Source: Rummeliibacillus sp963792445
Lineage (GTDB): Bacteria; Bacillota; Bacilli; Bacillales_A; Planococcaceae
Reading direction: 5' to 3'
DNA length: 64,000 bases
Assembly: GCA_963792445.1 (NCBI GenBank)
Contig: CAWBWO010000016.1
Location: 1-64,000 of the forward strand
The translations under genes and the position numbers were made by a program. Below, piece after piece: positions 16,007 to 25,160 of the stretch (position 1 is the stretch's first letter; each line of letters opens with the position of its first letter). The notes under the pieces were generated by a model that was given only the letters and a program-made list of their open reading frames with translations, was not told the DNA's origin and searched no databases.

Positions 16007-16378
16007 ATGAATGTAGTATCAACAAACAATGCACCAGCAGCTATTGGACCATATGTTCAAGGAATGGTTGTGAATAATCTTTTCTATAGTTCAGGACAAA
16101 TTCCTTTAACAGCATCAGGTGAATTCGTTGATGGCGATATCACTGCACAAACAAACCAAGTTTTCGAAAATCTTAAAGCAGTTTTAGCAGAAGCAGGCTC
16201 TTCATTAGATAAAGTTGTGAAAACTACTGTATTTATCTCAGATATGGAAGATTTCGCAGCGATGAATGATGAATATGCAAGACATTTTGGTTCACATAAA
16301 CCAGCACGTACAACTGTTGAGGTTGCAAGATTACCAAAAGACGCTAAAGTAGAAATTGAAGTTATTGCTTTAATTTAA
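16007..16378 (+). CDS. ridA: RidA family 2-iminobutanoate/2-iminopropanoate deaminase
   Basis: Hydrolyses reactive enamine and imine intermediates released by PLP enzymes such as threonine dehydratase. The 123-residue YjgF/YER057c fold shows APAAIGPYVQG near residues 8-18, FYSSGQIPL near 26-34, and the catalytic-region Arg in PARTTVEVARLP near 101-112. It is translated from ATG 16007 directly after purR. In B. subtilis the protein (YabJ) has also been linked to purine repression. Confidence 0.96.
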   Translation: MNVVSTNNAPAAIGPYVQGMVVNNLFYSSGQIPLTASGEFVDGDITAQTNQVFENLKAVLAEAGSSLDKVVKTTVFISDMEDFAAMNDEYARHFGSHKPARTTVEVARLPKDAKVEIEVIALI

Positions 16379-16450
16379 TAGCGCATACAGATTCATTTTA
16401 AGTCTTTTAAAGTAAAAACTATTAATAATTGATAATGTAATGTAAAGATT

Positions 16451-16475
16451 AGGCCACATTATGTGGCCTTTTTGT
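16451..16475 (+). terminator. Intrinsic terminator after ridA
   Basis: AGGCCACAT and ATGTGGCCT form a perfect 9-bp stem followed by T5. Confidence 0.95.
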
Positions 16476-16544
16476 ATATATTGTAAATTTTTCTATAAAA
16501 ATAAAAATAATTTTTTAAATTTTTAAAAAATTGATTATAATTAA

Positions 16545-16572
16545 GAAGGAAATAGTTATACTTTTCTTGAAT
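16545..16572 (+). promoter_or_regulatory. spoVG sigma-H promoter with AT-rich AbrB-type region
   Basis: GAAGGAAAT at 16545-16553 and GAAT at 16569-16572, with a 12-base gap, match the sigma-H pattern RNAGGAWWW / RNNGAAT except for one base. The preceding 70 bases are almost pure A and T, as at B. subtilis spoVG, where AbrB binds. Confidence 0.75.
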
Positions 16573-16623
16573 ATAAGTTAAGTAGATTCTAATTAAAACA
16601 CCAAAGAGGAAGGTGGTGAAATA

Positions 16624-16920
16624 ATGGAAGTAACAGATGTTAGACTTCGACGTGTAGAGACCGATGGCCGCATGCGAGCTATTGCTTCCATCACACTGGA
16701 CAACGAATTCGTGGTGCATGATATCCGTGTGATTGATGGGAATACTGGGTTGTTTGTTGCAATGCCAAGTAAAAGAACTCCTGATGGAGAATTCCGAGAT
16801 ATTGCCCATCCAATCAATTCAGGCACGCGATCCAAGATTCAAGAATCTGTATTAGCTGCATATGCTGATACTAGCTTAGAAGAAGTAGAAGCTTTGGAAG
16901 AACCTGAATTACAAAGTTAA
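16624..16920 (+). CDS. spoVG: Septation/sporulation regulator SpoVG
   Basis: SpoVG affects asymmetric septation, cortex formation and gene expression, and its homologues bind nucleic acid. The 98-residue protein starts MEVTDVRLRRVETDGRMRAI and carries the conserved FVAMPSKRTPDGEFRDIAHP segment near residues 43-62. ATG 16624 follows GGAAGGTGG. Sigma-H and AbrB control are inferred from the upstream region. In B. subtilis glmU follows directly, whereas here the nad block intervenes. Confidence 0.97.
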   Translation: MEVTDVRLRRVETDGRMRAIASITLDNEFVVHDIRVIDGNTGLFVAMPSKRTPDGEFRDIAHPINSGTRSKIQESVLAAYADTSLEEVEALEEPELQS

Positions 16921-16925
16921 TAAAT

Positions 16926-16963
16926 AAGAGCCATCTTCATAATTGAAGTAGGCTCTTTTTTAT
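16926..16963. terminator. Terminator between convergent spoVG and nadA
   Basis: AAGAGCC pairs with GGCTCTT, and an inner TTCA / TGAA extends the stem. The plus-strand T-run is strong (T5). The minus-strand side has only a weak T-rich tail, yet no other terminator for nadA is seen. Confidence 0.8.
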
Positions 16964-17028
16964 TGGTTTTATATTAAGAGTTGAGATTAATAGTAAGTGT
17001 GAAACTAGTAAAACTGAAATCTAACAAT

Positions 17029-18139
17029 CTATTGAATGTGATCTAGCATGCGCTGTAGCGATAATATCGCATCCTCTGTTGTCTTAGAATCTACATGGAT
17101 GGTATTGCCCGTCTCACCTTCTACAATGAGTTCTAAAGCCCATAGAAGATGTGGTAAATCAATTCGGTTCATCGTCATGCAAGGACACATATTTGGATTC
17201 AATGAGATGATATGTTTGTCAGGATACTGCTGAATAAGTCGATTAACAAGATTCATCTCTGTACCGATTGCCCAAGAAGAACCAGCTGGAGCAGCTTTTA
17301 TCGTATCGATTATATATTTTGTAGAGCCATTGTCGTCGCTAGCCTCTACCACCTCATGGCTGCATTCTGGATGTACAATAATACGCATCTCAGGGTGTTG
17401 TTTACGTATTTGGCTAATATTATAGAGATTAAACCCTTCGTGTACAGAACAATGCCCCTTCCATAAAATGACGCGATACATCATCTAGTATTCCATCAAA
17501 AATCAACTCTTCTTTAATAGGATCCCAAACAGCCATTTGTTCTAATGGAACACCTAAGTCAAATGCTGTATTACGACCTAAATGTTGGTCTGGCAAGAAG
17601 AGTAGTCGTTCTTTTTGAGTAAGTGCCCACTTTACCATTGCCTTCGCATTGGAAGATGTAACACATGCCCCACCATTGCGCCCAGTAAATGCTTTAATGG
17701 CTGCTGTTGAATTGACATATGTGAGTGGAATGATTGTGTCACCAAATTGCTTTTGAAGAGCATCCCAGGCAATTTCAGTTTGATGAATGTTTGCCATATC
17801 TGCCATTGAACAACCCGCACGCATATCTGGTAAATAAACAGTTTGTCCATCTCTTGTGAGCATATCTGCAGTTTCTGCCATAAAGTGCACACCACAAAAG
17901 ACGATATGCTTTGCTTGTTCATTTTGAGCACAAATTTGCGCTAGTTGGAGGGAGTCTCCAGTTGCATCTGCAAATTGAATGACTTCATCTTTTTGATAAT
18001 GGTGTCCTGGTATGAAGAGTTCGTTTCCTAATTGCTCCTTAATAGCCCATATGCGAGCCTCCATTTCTTCTGTTGAAAGGTTCCGATACTTATCAGGTAA
18101 GTGTGACATTTTTTCAAATAGAGTAGGGTTAATTAGCAT
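17029..18139 (-). pseudogene. nadA: Quinolinate synthase NadA, single-base frameshift
   Basis: NadA condenses iminoaspartate with dihydroxyacetone phosphate to quinolinate using a 4Fe-4S cluster. The N-terminal frame (from ATG 18139, ribosome site AAAGGAG inside nadC) holds FCGVHFMAETADML, DMRAGCSMAD and ACVTSSNAKAMVKW. It runs out of frame at about 17476. The rest (ILWKGHCSVHEGFN, VHPECSHEVV, MCPCMTMNRIDL) continues in another frame. Dropping the T opposite 17476 restores ...DDVRVILW and a 369-residue protein, close to the B. subtilis length. Both parts look well conserved, so a sequence error or very recent mutation is more likely than decay. It is the last gene of nadB-nadC-nadA, overlapping nadC by 11 bases. 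Confidence 0.9.
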
Positions 18140-18986
18140 TTAGAGTAGCTCCTTTCCATTGTACAAGTGCACTGATATCTAGTGCTTTAACGGAGTGAGT
18201 CAAAGCACCAAGTGAGATCCATTCAATACCTGATCTTGCATAGTCTTTAATATTGTCAAGTTGAATACCGCCAGAAGCCTCCGTTGTAATATGTGCTGGT
18301 ACAAGTGGTAGCCAATTTTCAATTTCTTCGGGTGTTCGGTTGTCAAACATAATAATATCAGCGCCTGCTTCAATTGCCTCAAGTAGTTGTACTTTGGTTT
18401 CGATTTCAACTTCAATTTTGGTCGTATGACCGATTTTTGCACGTACCATTTTGACAGCATTTGTGATTCCGCCAGCAAAAGCAATATGATTATCCTTCAA
18501 CATAACGCAATCATAAAGTCCACTCCGATGATTAAAAGCGCCTCCGGTTCGTACAGCATATTTTTCGAGCATTCTTAATCCGGGTGTTGTTTTACGTGTA
18601 TCACAAATGCGTGTTGACGTACCAACTGTTTCGAGTACAGCGCGATGAGCGGCAGTAGCGATAGCAGACATACGTTGAAGTAAATTCAATATAACGCGTT
18701 CTCCTGCAAGTAATGTATGCATAGGCCCTTCTATTTCTGCAAGGATGTCTCCTTTATGCAAAATATCTCCATCATGTATAAATTGCGAAACGGTTACCTC
18801 TTTACTTAATAATGCAAAACCTGTTGCTATAATATCCTCCCCACAAAAAATACCCTCTTCTTTTGCGTAGAATGAGAAGACACCCTTTGCATCTTTTGGA
18901 AAAAGTCGTTCTCCCGATAAATCACCATCACCAATATCTTCTATAAAAAATTCTTTAAGCATAGATTCGAGTTTTAGCTGATTCAT
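18129..18986 (-). CDS. nadC: Nicotinate-nucleotide diphosphorylase (carboxylating)
   Basis: Converts quinolinate and PRPP to nicotinate mononucleotide, releasing CO2; third step of de novo NAD synthesis. The 285-residue protein shows EDIGDGDLSGE near residues 12-22, RMSAIATAAHRAV near 104-116, DTRKTTPGLRMLEKYAV near 128-144, and LKDNHIAFAGG near 163-173. ATG at 18986 follows GGGGTGA; a longer frame reaching 19085 lacks a ribosome site and runs into nadB. It overlaps nadB by 32 bases and nadA by 11, so the three are translationally linked. Confidence 0.96.
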   Translation of the reverse strand: MNQLKLESMLKEFFIEDIGDGDLSGERLFPKDAKGVFSFYAKEEGIFCGEDIIATGFALLSKEVTVSQFIHDGDILHKGDILAEIEGPMHTLLAGERVILNLLQRMSAIATAAHRAVLETVGTSTRICDTRKTTPGLRMLEKYAVRTGGAFNHRSGLYDCVMLKDNHIAFAGGITNAVKMVRAKIGHTTKIEVEIETKVQLLEAIEAGADIIMFDNRTPEEIENWLPLVPAHITTEASGGIQLDNIKDYARSGIEWISLGALTHSVKALDISALVQWKGATLNAN

Positions 18987-20532
18987 GCAATTCACCCCTA
19001 TTAAATAATTGTTCAATTCTTTGGATATTTCGTTTTCCGGCAAGTAGCGGATCTTCCTTAGGATAGTCAGTACGGATATGAGCACCTCGTGACTCTAATC
19101 GAGCAAGTGCACCTTGAGTAATGAGCCCTGCGACAATATGCATGAAAAGAAGCTCCATTTGTTCAATAGGTAATTGTTCCAAATCAACCTTTACTGCATC
19201 TAAAAGAAAGGCGAAATGATGAGTTGCTTCTAGCAATTGCTGTTCATTACGAATGATTCCTACGTTGTTAAACATTAATTGTTGTAGCTCGTGTTTTTGC
19301 ATTAATGGAAGTTCTATATTATTAGTAGATGGTTCAATTGGTTGAAAATCAATTTGGTCAATTTCTTCACGTAAAATGTGTTCGGCCATTTGTTTTCCAA
19401 ATGTAATACCTTCTAAAAGAGAATTACTCGCGAGTCGATTTGCACCGTGTACTCCTGTGCATGCAGCTTCACCTACTGCGTAAAGACCTTTAATAGAAGT
19501 GCGACCGTAATGGTCAGCAACAATTCCACCCATCAAGAAATGGCTTCCTGGTGTAACAGGTATTAGATTTGTTGCTAAATCAATTTCTGCCTTATTGCAA
19601 AGTGCTGTAATGGTAGGAAATTTCTTTTCAAACTCTGGAATAGTTGATATATCAATAAAAACTTCTTGGCCAGATAGACGAGCCTTATACATTTCATAAG
19701 CAGTGATATGACGTGGAGCGAGATCACCGAGTGGATGAACGCCTTCCATCAATGGTTTTTTATTTCCGTTTACAAAACGCCCACCGGCACCGCGTACAGC
19801 TTCCGATACAAGACCTATAACTTGATTCTTTGCGAATAAAAGACTTGGATGGAATTGGACAAATTCCATATCTGCGATAGTAGCACCTGCTAAGTAGGCA
19901 AGTGCTATGCCATCACCAAAGCTATTTGGGCGATTAGAGGTATGTGTATAAAGAGCACCTGCTCCACCTGTAGCAATAATAATATGAGGTGCATAGTAAG
20001 TGTGTCTCACACCATCTACTTGAATCGTCTTAACTCCAATACAACGACCGTCTTTATTTTTTAAGAGCTGATAGGCCATTTCATATTCGTTAATGGTTAC
20101 TTGATCTGAAAGTTGATGGTACAAATGCTCCACAACATGTCTACCAGTAGCATCACCACCTGCATGAATAATGCGGTGTCTACTATGTGCACCTTCTAGA
20201 CCGAGTGAAATTTGTCCATCTGGGAAGCGGTCTACTGGAAATCCTTCCTCCATCATTTCCTCTATACTTTTGATGCCTTGTGTAACGAGAGTTTCCACAT
20301 TTCCTTGATCATTATGGTGAACACCAGCTTCTATAGTATCTTGTATATGAAGCTTCGGAGAATCAGTTGGATCTTGTACAACAGCTATTCCACCTTGCGC
20401 ATAAAAGGAACTACTACTTCGCAACTCGGATTTGGTAATAACTTGTACATGACATGTTTTTCCGAGTATACGAGCGGATTGTAGTGCTGCAACACCACTA
20501 CCTAAAACTATGACGTCTGTATGAATCTCCAT
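18955..20532 (-). CDS. nadB: L-aspartate oxidase
   Basis: Flavoenzyme that oxidises L-aspartate to iminoaspartate, the first step to NAD. From the ATG at 20532, seven bases after AAGAAGG, it is 525 residues and starts MEIHTDVIVLGSGVAALQSA, the FAD-binding Rossmann motif. Other family landmarks are YAQGGIAV near 50-57, GGDATGRHVV near 114-123, and GEAACTGVHGANRLASNSLL near 350-369. The frame stays open upstream to 20745, but that part has no ribosome site and overlaps nifS. It is transcribed divergently from nifS from a shared control region. Confidence 0.96.
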   Translation of the reverse strand: MEIHTDVIVLGSGVAALQSARILGKTCHVQVITKSELRSSSSFYAQGGIAVVQDPTDSPKLHIQDTIEAGVHHNDQGNVETLVTQGIKSIEEMMEEGFPVDRFPDGQISLGLEGAHSRHRIIHAGGDATGRHVVEHLYHQLSDQVTINEYEMAYQLLKNKDGRCIGVKTIQVDGVRHTYYAPHIIIATGGAGALYTHTSNRPNSFGDGIALAYLAGATIADMEFVQFHPSLLFAKNQVIGLVSEAVRGAGGRFVNGNKKPLMEGVHPLGDLAPRHITAYEMYKARLSGQEVFIDISTIPEFEKKFPTITALCNKAEIDLATNLIPVTPGSHFLMGGIVADHYGRTSIKGLYAVGEAACTGVHGANRLASNSLLEGITFGKQMAEHILREEIDQIDFQPIEPSTNNIELPLMQKHELQQLMFNNVGIIRNEQQLLEATHHFAFLLDAVKVDLEQLPIEQMELLFMHIVAGLITQGALARLESRGAHIRTDYPKEDPLLAGKRNIQRIEQLFNRGELHESAKTRIYA

Positions 20533-20552
20533 TCTATTACCTTCTTTACAAT

Positions 20553-20574
20553 TGTCTTGACACATATCTTGACA
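20553..20574. promoter_or_regulatory. Direct-repeat operator between nadB and nifS
   Basis: TGTCTTGACA at 20553-20562 and TATCTTGACA at 20565-20574 repeat with a 12-base period. They lie over the nifS -35 region and in the nadB leader. The setting fits an operator for the niacin-responsive repressor NiaR (YrxA), which controls nadBCA/nifS in B. subtilis. I could not compare with a NiaR matrix, and no niaR gene is in the window. Confidence 0.55.
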
Positions 20575-20585
20575 TAAAATATTAA
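20557..20585 (+). promoter_or_regulatory. nifS sigma-A promoter
   Basis: TTGACA, 17-base spacer, TATTAA. The -35 box lies inside the first operator repeat, so a bound repressor would block it. Confidence 0.6.
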
Positions 20586-20642
20586 TTAAAACAAGTATTT
20601 TCAGGTGGATAGAATGGTAAAAAAAGAGGGGGAAATAAGGAT

Positions 20643-21782
20643 ATGATTTATGTTGATTACGCAGCAACAGCACCGATGAGTGAACAAGCATTAGCAACTT
20701 ATGAGGAAATAGCGAAAAGATTTTATGGCAATCCATCCAGTCCACACGATGAAGGGACGAATGCTAAGCAAATCCTAGAAAATGCTCGACGCATGATTGC
20801 TGATTGTGCAGGCGTGCTACCTTCTGGAATTTACTTTACTGGGAGCGGAACCGAAGGGAATTTGATTGCGATATTGTCAATTGCAAATGCAAATGCAAAG
20901 AAAGGAAAACATATTATTACAAGTGCTGCAGAACATACATCTGTTCATGCTGCCATGAATGTGTTAGAGCAGGAAGGTTATCGTATAACAAGATTACCTT
21001 TGGGCGAAAATGGTTTAGTAAGCGTGGAAGAAATTCGACAGGCAATATGCGCAGAAACTACTCTTATTTCTATTCAACATGTGAATCCGGAAATAGGGAC
21101 AATTCAACCAATTGAGGAAATTGCTCAACTAGCTAAACAGTATGATGTACGATGCCATATAGATTGCGTTCAATCCTTTACAAAGTTACCGCTCGAAAAT
21201 TTTGCAAGTATTGTGGATGCCTTGACGTTTTCTGCACATAAAGTTGGCGGGCCAAAAGGATGTGGTGCTGTTTACATTCACCCAAAATGTAGGGTTGTAC
21301 CTCTTTTCCCTGGTTTAACACATGAAGGGGGCCTACGAGGTGGTACAGTAGATGTACCAGGAATTGCAGCTTTTGCAGTAGCAGCAATAGAAAGTAAAGA
21401 GCAAACAAATATAGCCTATCTCTCTACTCTTAGAAATAAGTTAAAAGATTTATTGGCAGATAGTCCTTATCAATTTGTAGAGGCACCAAACACATCACAA
21501 CAATATCCAGCTGTTTGTGGGATGCGTATGAATGGATTAGAGGGGCAGTATATTATGTTACGTTTAAATCAACGTGGAATTTATCTCTCAACTGGTAGTG
21601 CTTGCGATGCGTTTAGCGCTACTGGTACAAAAGCGATTATGGCAATGGGCTATCATATCGATGAAGCTAGACAATTTTTCCGCATATCATTTAGTAGACA
21701 AACAAGTATGGATGATATTGAACAATTGGCAGGAGCTTTAATTGATCTTTCTAGTGAATTTGAAAAAAGGAAAGAGATTTAA
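20643..21782 (+). CDS. nifS: NadA-associated cysteine desulfurase (NifS type)
   Basis: PLP enzyme that takes sulfur from cysteine; in Bacilli this NifS serves the iron-sulfur cluster of NadA. The 379-residue protein opens MIYVDYAATAPMS. The PLP-binding lysine is in SAHKVGGPKG near residues 198-207, and the sulfur-carrying cysteine is in STGSACDAF near 319-327. ATG 20643 follows GAGGGGGAAATAAGG. Divergence from nadBCA matches the B. subtilis arrangement, although the block has a different chromosomal position. In B. subtilis niaR (yrxA) lies in the same neighbourhood; here glmU follows instead. Confidence 0.92.
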   Translation: MIYVDYAATAPMSEQALATYEEIAKRFYGNPSSPHDEGTNAKQILENARRMIADCAGVLPSGIYFTGSGTEGNLIAILSIANANAKKGKHIITSAAEHTSVHAAMNVLEQEGYRITRLPLGENGLVSVEEIRQAICAETTLISIQHVNPEIGTIQPIEEIAQLAKQYDVRCHIDCVQSFTKLPLENFASIVDALTFSAHKVGGPKGCGAVYIHPKCRVVPLFPGLTHEGGLRGGTVDVPGIAAFAVAAIESKEQTNIAYLSTLRNKLKDLLADSPYQFVEAPNTSQQYPAVCGMRMNGLEGQYIMLRLNQRGIYLSTGSACDAFSATGTKAIMAMGYHIDEARQFFRISFSRQTSMDDIEQLAGALIDLSSEFEKRKEI

Positions 21783-21883
21783 TAATTGGATTTGAAATAA
21801 TTTTATTCAATTCTTAGTAAAATAAAACAGATAGAATTTATAATATTAATTTGAAGTTCACTGTTTTGTCAAGTCAAATAGTC

Positions 21884-21912
21884 TTGAAAATTAACTAAAT
21901 TTGCTTTATAGT
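21884..21912 (+). promoter_or_regulatory. glmU sigma-A promoter
   Basis: TTGAAA, 17-base spacer, TATAGT, 37 bases before the glmU start. Confidence 0.75.
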
Positions 21913-21949
21913 CAAAAGAGAAAATCTGCTTAAATGGAGGACTTGTGAA

Positions 21950-23320
21950 ATGACAAATATTTACGCAGTAATTTTGGCTGCTGGCCAAGGCACGCGTATG
22001 AAGTCCAAATTATATAAAGTTCTTCACCCAGTTTGTGGCAAGCCAATGGTTGAACATGTAGTAGAACATATTCAAGAACTGAATGCAGAACGTATTGTGA
22101 CCGTAGTTGGTCATGGTGCTGAAAAAGTTCAAGAGCAATTAAAGGATAAAAGTGAATACGTATTGCAAGCTGAACAACTTGGAACAGCTCATGCAGTTCA
22201 ACAAGCAGAACCACTTCTTGGTGAATTAGAAGGCACAACAATTGTTATTTGTGGTGATACACCATTAATACGCCCAGAAACAATGAAAGCGCTATATGAA
22301 TATCATGAAGTAAATCGCGCGAAAGCTACGATTTTAACGGCGATAGCCGAAGACCCAACTGGTTACGGTCGAATTATTCGAGGAGAAGATGATCAGGTTG
22401 CTCAAATCGTCGAACAAAAAGACGCTACGCCTGAACAAAGAAAAGTAACAGAAATCAATACGGGTACTTATTGCTTTGATAACAAAGCATTATTTGAAGC
22501 TTTAAAATTAGTTAAAAATGATAATGCTCAAGGTGAATATTATTTACCTGATGTTATTGAAATTTTACAAAAACAAGGTGAAGTTGTAGCAGCTTATGTT
22601 ACAGAAAACTTTTCTGAAACACTTGGTGTAAACGATCGATTCGCTTTATCACAAGCAGAAGGTATTATGCGCGCTCGTATTAACGAGAATCATATGCGAA
22701 ATGGCGTTACAATTATTAACCCTGAAAGCACATATATAAGCGCTGATGCTAAAATTGGCCGCGATACAGTTATTCAGCCAGGTGTATTAATTGATGGCAC
22801 TACTGTCATTGGAGAAGATTGTTTAATAGGACCTAATAGTCATATAAAAAATAGCCAAATTGGTAATCGAACTTCCGTTCATTCTTCTGTGGTAGAAGAT
22901 AGCCAAATTGGTGATGATGTTGCAATTGGTCCATTTGCACACATACGTCCAGCATCAAATGTGGGCAATCATGCAAAGGTTGGTAATTTTGTAGAATTGA
23001 AAAAGACAACGCTTGGAGAAGGTAGTAAAGCATCGCATCTTACTTATTTAGGAGATGCAACAATTGGAACGGATGTCAATATTGGTTGTGGTACAATTAC
23101 TGTGAACTATGACGGTAAAAATAAATACCAAACGATTATTGAAGACAACGCTTTTGTTGGATGTAATGCAAATCTTATAGCTCCTGTTACAGTTGGCAAA
23201 AACTCATTTGTCGCTGCTGGCTCTACTGTTACAAACGATGTTCCAGAAAATGCACTTGCTATCGGTCGTTCTCGACAAGAAAACAAAGAAAACTATGTTA
23301 ACAAATTAAATTCAAAATAA
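21950..23320 (+). CDS. glmU: Bifunctional UDP-GlcNAc pyrophosphorylase / glucosamine-1-phosphate acetyltransferase
   Basis: Makes UDP-N-acetylglucosamine, precursor of peptidoglycan and teichoic acid linkage. The 456-residue protein has an N-terminal nucleotidyltransferase (LAAGQGTRMKSKLYKVLHP near residues 9-27, QLGTAHAV near 76-83). The C-terminal left-handed beta helix, about 255-456, has hexapeptide repeats such as IGEDCLIGPNSHI and the acetyl-CoA site region NYDGKNKYQT. ATG 21950 follows GGAGG. It is followed 23 bases later by prs, the usual Bacilli pair linking cell wall and PRPP supply. Confidence 0.98.
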   Translation: MTNIYAVILAAGQGTRMKSKLYKVLHPVCGKPMVEHVVEHIQELNAERIVTVVGHGAEKVQEQLKDKSEYVLQAEQLGTAHAVQQAEPLLGELEGTTIVICGDTPLIRPETMKALYEYHEVNRAKATILTAIAEDPTGYGRIIRGEDDQVAQIVEQKDATPEQRKVTEINTGTYCFDNKALFEALKLVKNDNAQGEYYLPDVIEILQKQGEVVAAYVTENFSETLGVNDRFALSQAEGIMRARINENHMRNGVTIINPESTYISADAKIGRDTVIQPGVLIDGTTVIGEDCLIGPNSHIKNSQIGNRTSVHSSVVEDSQIGDDVAIGPFAHIRPASNVGNHAKVGNFVELKKTTLGEGSKASHLTYLGDATIGTDVNIGCGTITVNYDGKNKYQTIIEDNAFVGCNANLIAPVTVGKNSFVAAGSTVTNDVPENALAIGRSRQENKENYVNKLNSK

Positions 23321-23343
23321 TTATAAATTAACAGGAGGGCATC

Positions 23344-24303
23344 ATGCCGTATCAATATGCTAACTCAAATTTAAAAATCTTTTCACTAAATTCAAACGAA
23401 CCACTTGCTACAGAAATTGCTAAAGAAGTAGGTGTAGAATTAGGGAAAAGTTCTGTAAAACACTTCAGTGATGGAGAAATACAAATTAGTATTGAGGAAA
23501 GTATTCGTGGATGTGACGTATTTATCGTTCAGTCAACTTCAGCTCCAGTAAATGAAAATTTAATGGAACTACTTATTATGGTTGATGCTGTGAAACGTGC
23601 CTCTGCACGCACAGTAAACGTAGTAATGCCTTATTATGGCTATGCTCGTCAAGACCGTAAAGCACGCTCACGTGAACCGATTACGGCTAAATTAGTAGCA
23701 AACTTATTAGAAACTGCTGGCGCAACTCGAGTAGTTGTTCTTGATTTACATGCCCCACAAATCCAAGGATTCTTCGATATTTTAATCGATCACTTAATGG
23801 GTGTGCCATTGTTATCTGATTACTTTAAACAAAAAGGCTTCAACTCAGAAGATGTTGTTGTTGTATCTCCTGACCATGGTGGTGTAACACGTGCTCGTAA
23901 AATGGCTGAACGATTAAAAGCACCGATTGCTATTATCGATAAACGTCGTCCAAAACCAAACGTGGCAGAAGTTATGAATATCGTAGGAAATGTTGAAGGA
24001 AAAATTTGTATCTTGATTGATGATATCATCGATACAGCTGGCACAATTACAATCGGTGCTGAAGCACTTGTAAAAAGTGGTGCAAAAGAAGTTTACGCTT
24101 GCTGTACGCACCCTGTTCTTTCAGGCCCAGCTATTGAACGTATCGAAAAATCTGTTATTAAAGAATTAGTTGTAACAAACACAATTCAATTACCAGAAGA
24201 AAAGAAAATTCCAAAAATCAAGGAATTATCAGTTGCTACATTGCTTGCTGATGCAATCGTTCGTATTTACGAAAATAAATCTGTAAGTAAATTATTTGAT
24301 TAA
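23344..24303 (+). CDS. prs: Ribose-phosphate pyrophosphokinase
   Basis: Makes PRPP from ribose 5-phosphate and ATP, feeding purine, pyrimidine, NAD, histidine and tryptophan synthesis. PRPP is also the effector of PurR and substrate of NadC and Hpt, all encoded here. The 319-residue class I enzyme shows YGYARQDRKARSREPI near residues 98-113, VSPDHGGVTRAR near 175-186, and the PRPP motif ILIDDIIDTAGTI near 222-234. ATG 23344 follows AGGAGGG. A strong terminator ends the glmU-prs unit. Confidence 0.98.
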   Translation: MPYQYANSNLKIFSLNSNEPLATEIAKEVGVELGKSSVKHFSDGEIQISIEESIRGCDVFIVQSTSAPVNENLMELLIMVDAVKRASARTVNVVMPYYGYARQDRKARSREPITAKLVANLLETAGATRVVVLDLHAPQIQGFFDILIDHLMGVPLLSDYFKQKGFNSEDVVVVSPDHGGVTRARKMAERLKAPIAIIDKRRPKPNVAEVMNIVGNVEGKICILIDDIIDTAGTITIGAEALVKSGAKEVYACCTHPVLSGPAIERIEKSVIKELVVTNTIQLPEEKKIPKIKELSVATLLADAIVRIYENKSVSKLFD

Positions 24304-24323
24304 TTTTTAGACAATAGTTTAGG

Positions 24324-24368
24324 GATGAGCCAATCGTGATGTAAATCACCTTTGGCTCATCTTTTTTT
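24324..24368 (+). terminator. Intrinsic terminator after prs
   Basis: GATGAGCCAA pairs with TTGGCTCATC, followed by T7. Confidence 0.93.
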
Positions 24369-24400
24369 GCCTGATTTACAAAACTTAAATATCTATAAAT

Positions 24401-24426
24401 GTTTGAACCTCCATTTAAATGGGTAA
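24401..24426 (+). promoter_or_regulatory. ctc sigma-B promoter
   Basis: GTTTGA, 14-base spacer, GGGTAA, matching the general-stress sigma-B pattern GTTTNN / GGGWAW. B. subtilis ctc is a classic sigma-B gene in the same position, which supports the reading. Confidence 0.75.
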
Positions 24427-24470
24427 ATTATGTTATGTGATTATTTAAATTGAGGAAGGGGACAGAATAG

Positions 24471-25091
24471 ATGAGTACAATAGTTCATGCAAATAAACGT
24501 GAGGCTGGGCATCGATCAGTCATTTCAAGTTTAAGAAAAAATGGTTTCGTTCCTGCTGTCGTATACGGTTATCAAACAGAGTCGACTGCTATTGCTGTAA
24601 ATGCAAGAGATTTTGAAAAAACATTGCGCGAAGATGGAAAAAATGCTGTCATTACACTGGAGATTGATGGCAATCAAATAAAAGCCGTATTAAACGATGC
24701 CCAAAGAGATACATTAAAGGGCCAGTTAATTCACTTGGACTTTTTGGCAGTTAATATGTCCGAATCACTTGAAGTGAATGTACCAATTGTTGTTACAGGT
24801 GAATCAATTGGTGTTAAGGAGAACGGCGTATTACAACAACCAAATCGTGAAGTAACAATAAAAGTCAAGCCTTCTGACATCCCTGAAAATATAGAAGTTG
24901 ATATTACGAATTTAGCAATTGGAGATACATTAACGATTGGAGATATTCGTGATAAGGTGAATTTTACAATTATAGGAGAAGATGATTTAACATTAGTGAC
25001 TGTTTCAGCTCCTGTTGAGTTAAAAGAAGATGAAAACGAGGAAGGTACCTCTGCAGATATAGGTGCAGAAGATAACGAAGAAAAGGAATAA
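24471..25091 (+). CDS. ctc: 50S ribosomal protein L25/general stress protein Ctc
   Basis: A long-form L25 (TL5/Ctc family) that binds 5S rRNA and accumulates under stress. The 206-residue protein has the L25 domain at about residues 1-95 (GHRSVISSLRKNGFVPAVVYG near 13-33) and a C-terminal beta domain ending in a highly acidic tail (EDENEEG onward). ATG 24471 lies after GAGGAAGGGG. A sigma-B promoter upstream suggests induction by stress. It stands alone between two terminators. Confidence 0.93.
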   Translation: MSTIVHANKREAGHRSVISSLRKNGFVPAVVYGYQTESTAIAVNARDFEKTLREDGKNAVITLEIDGNQIKAVLNDAQRDTLKGQLIHLDFLAVNMSESLEVNVPIVVTGESIGVKENGVLQQPNREVTIKVKPSDIPENIEVDITNLAIGDTLTIGDIRDKVNFTIIGEDDLTLVTVSAPVELKEDENEEGTSADIGAEDNEEKE

Positions 25092-25112
25092 AACTATAAG
25101 TTTAGATATACA

Positions 25113-25147
25113 CCTTACGTTTCAATAGAAGCGTAAGGCTTTTTTCG
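25113..25147 (+). terminator. Intrinsic terminator after ctc
   Basis: CCTTACG pairs with CGTAAGG around a 12-base loop and is followed by CTTTTTT. Confidence 0.88.
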
Positions 25148-25160
25148 CTTCAAAACAACA

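Noticed and set aside
20212..20484. Plus-strand frame of 90 codons inside nadB
   Set aside because: Antisense shadow of a well-conserved gene, without its own ribosome site.
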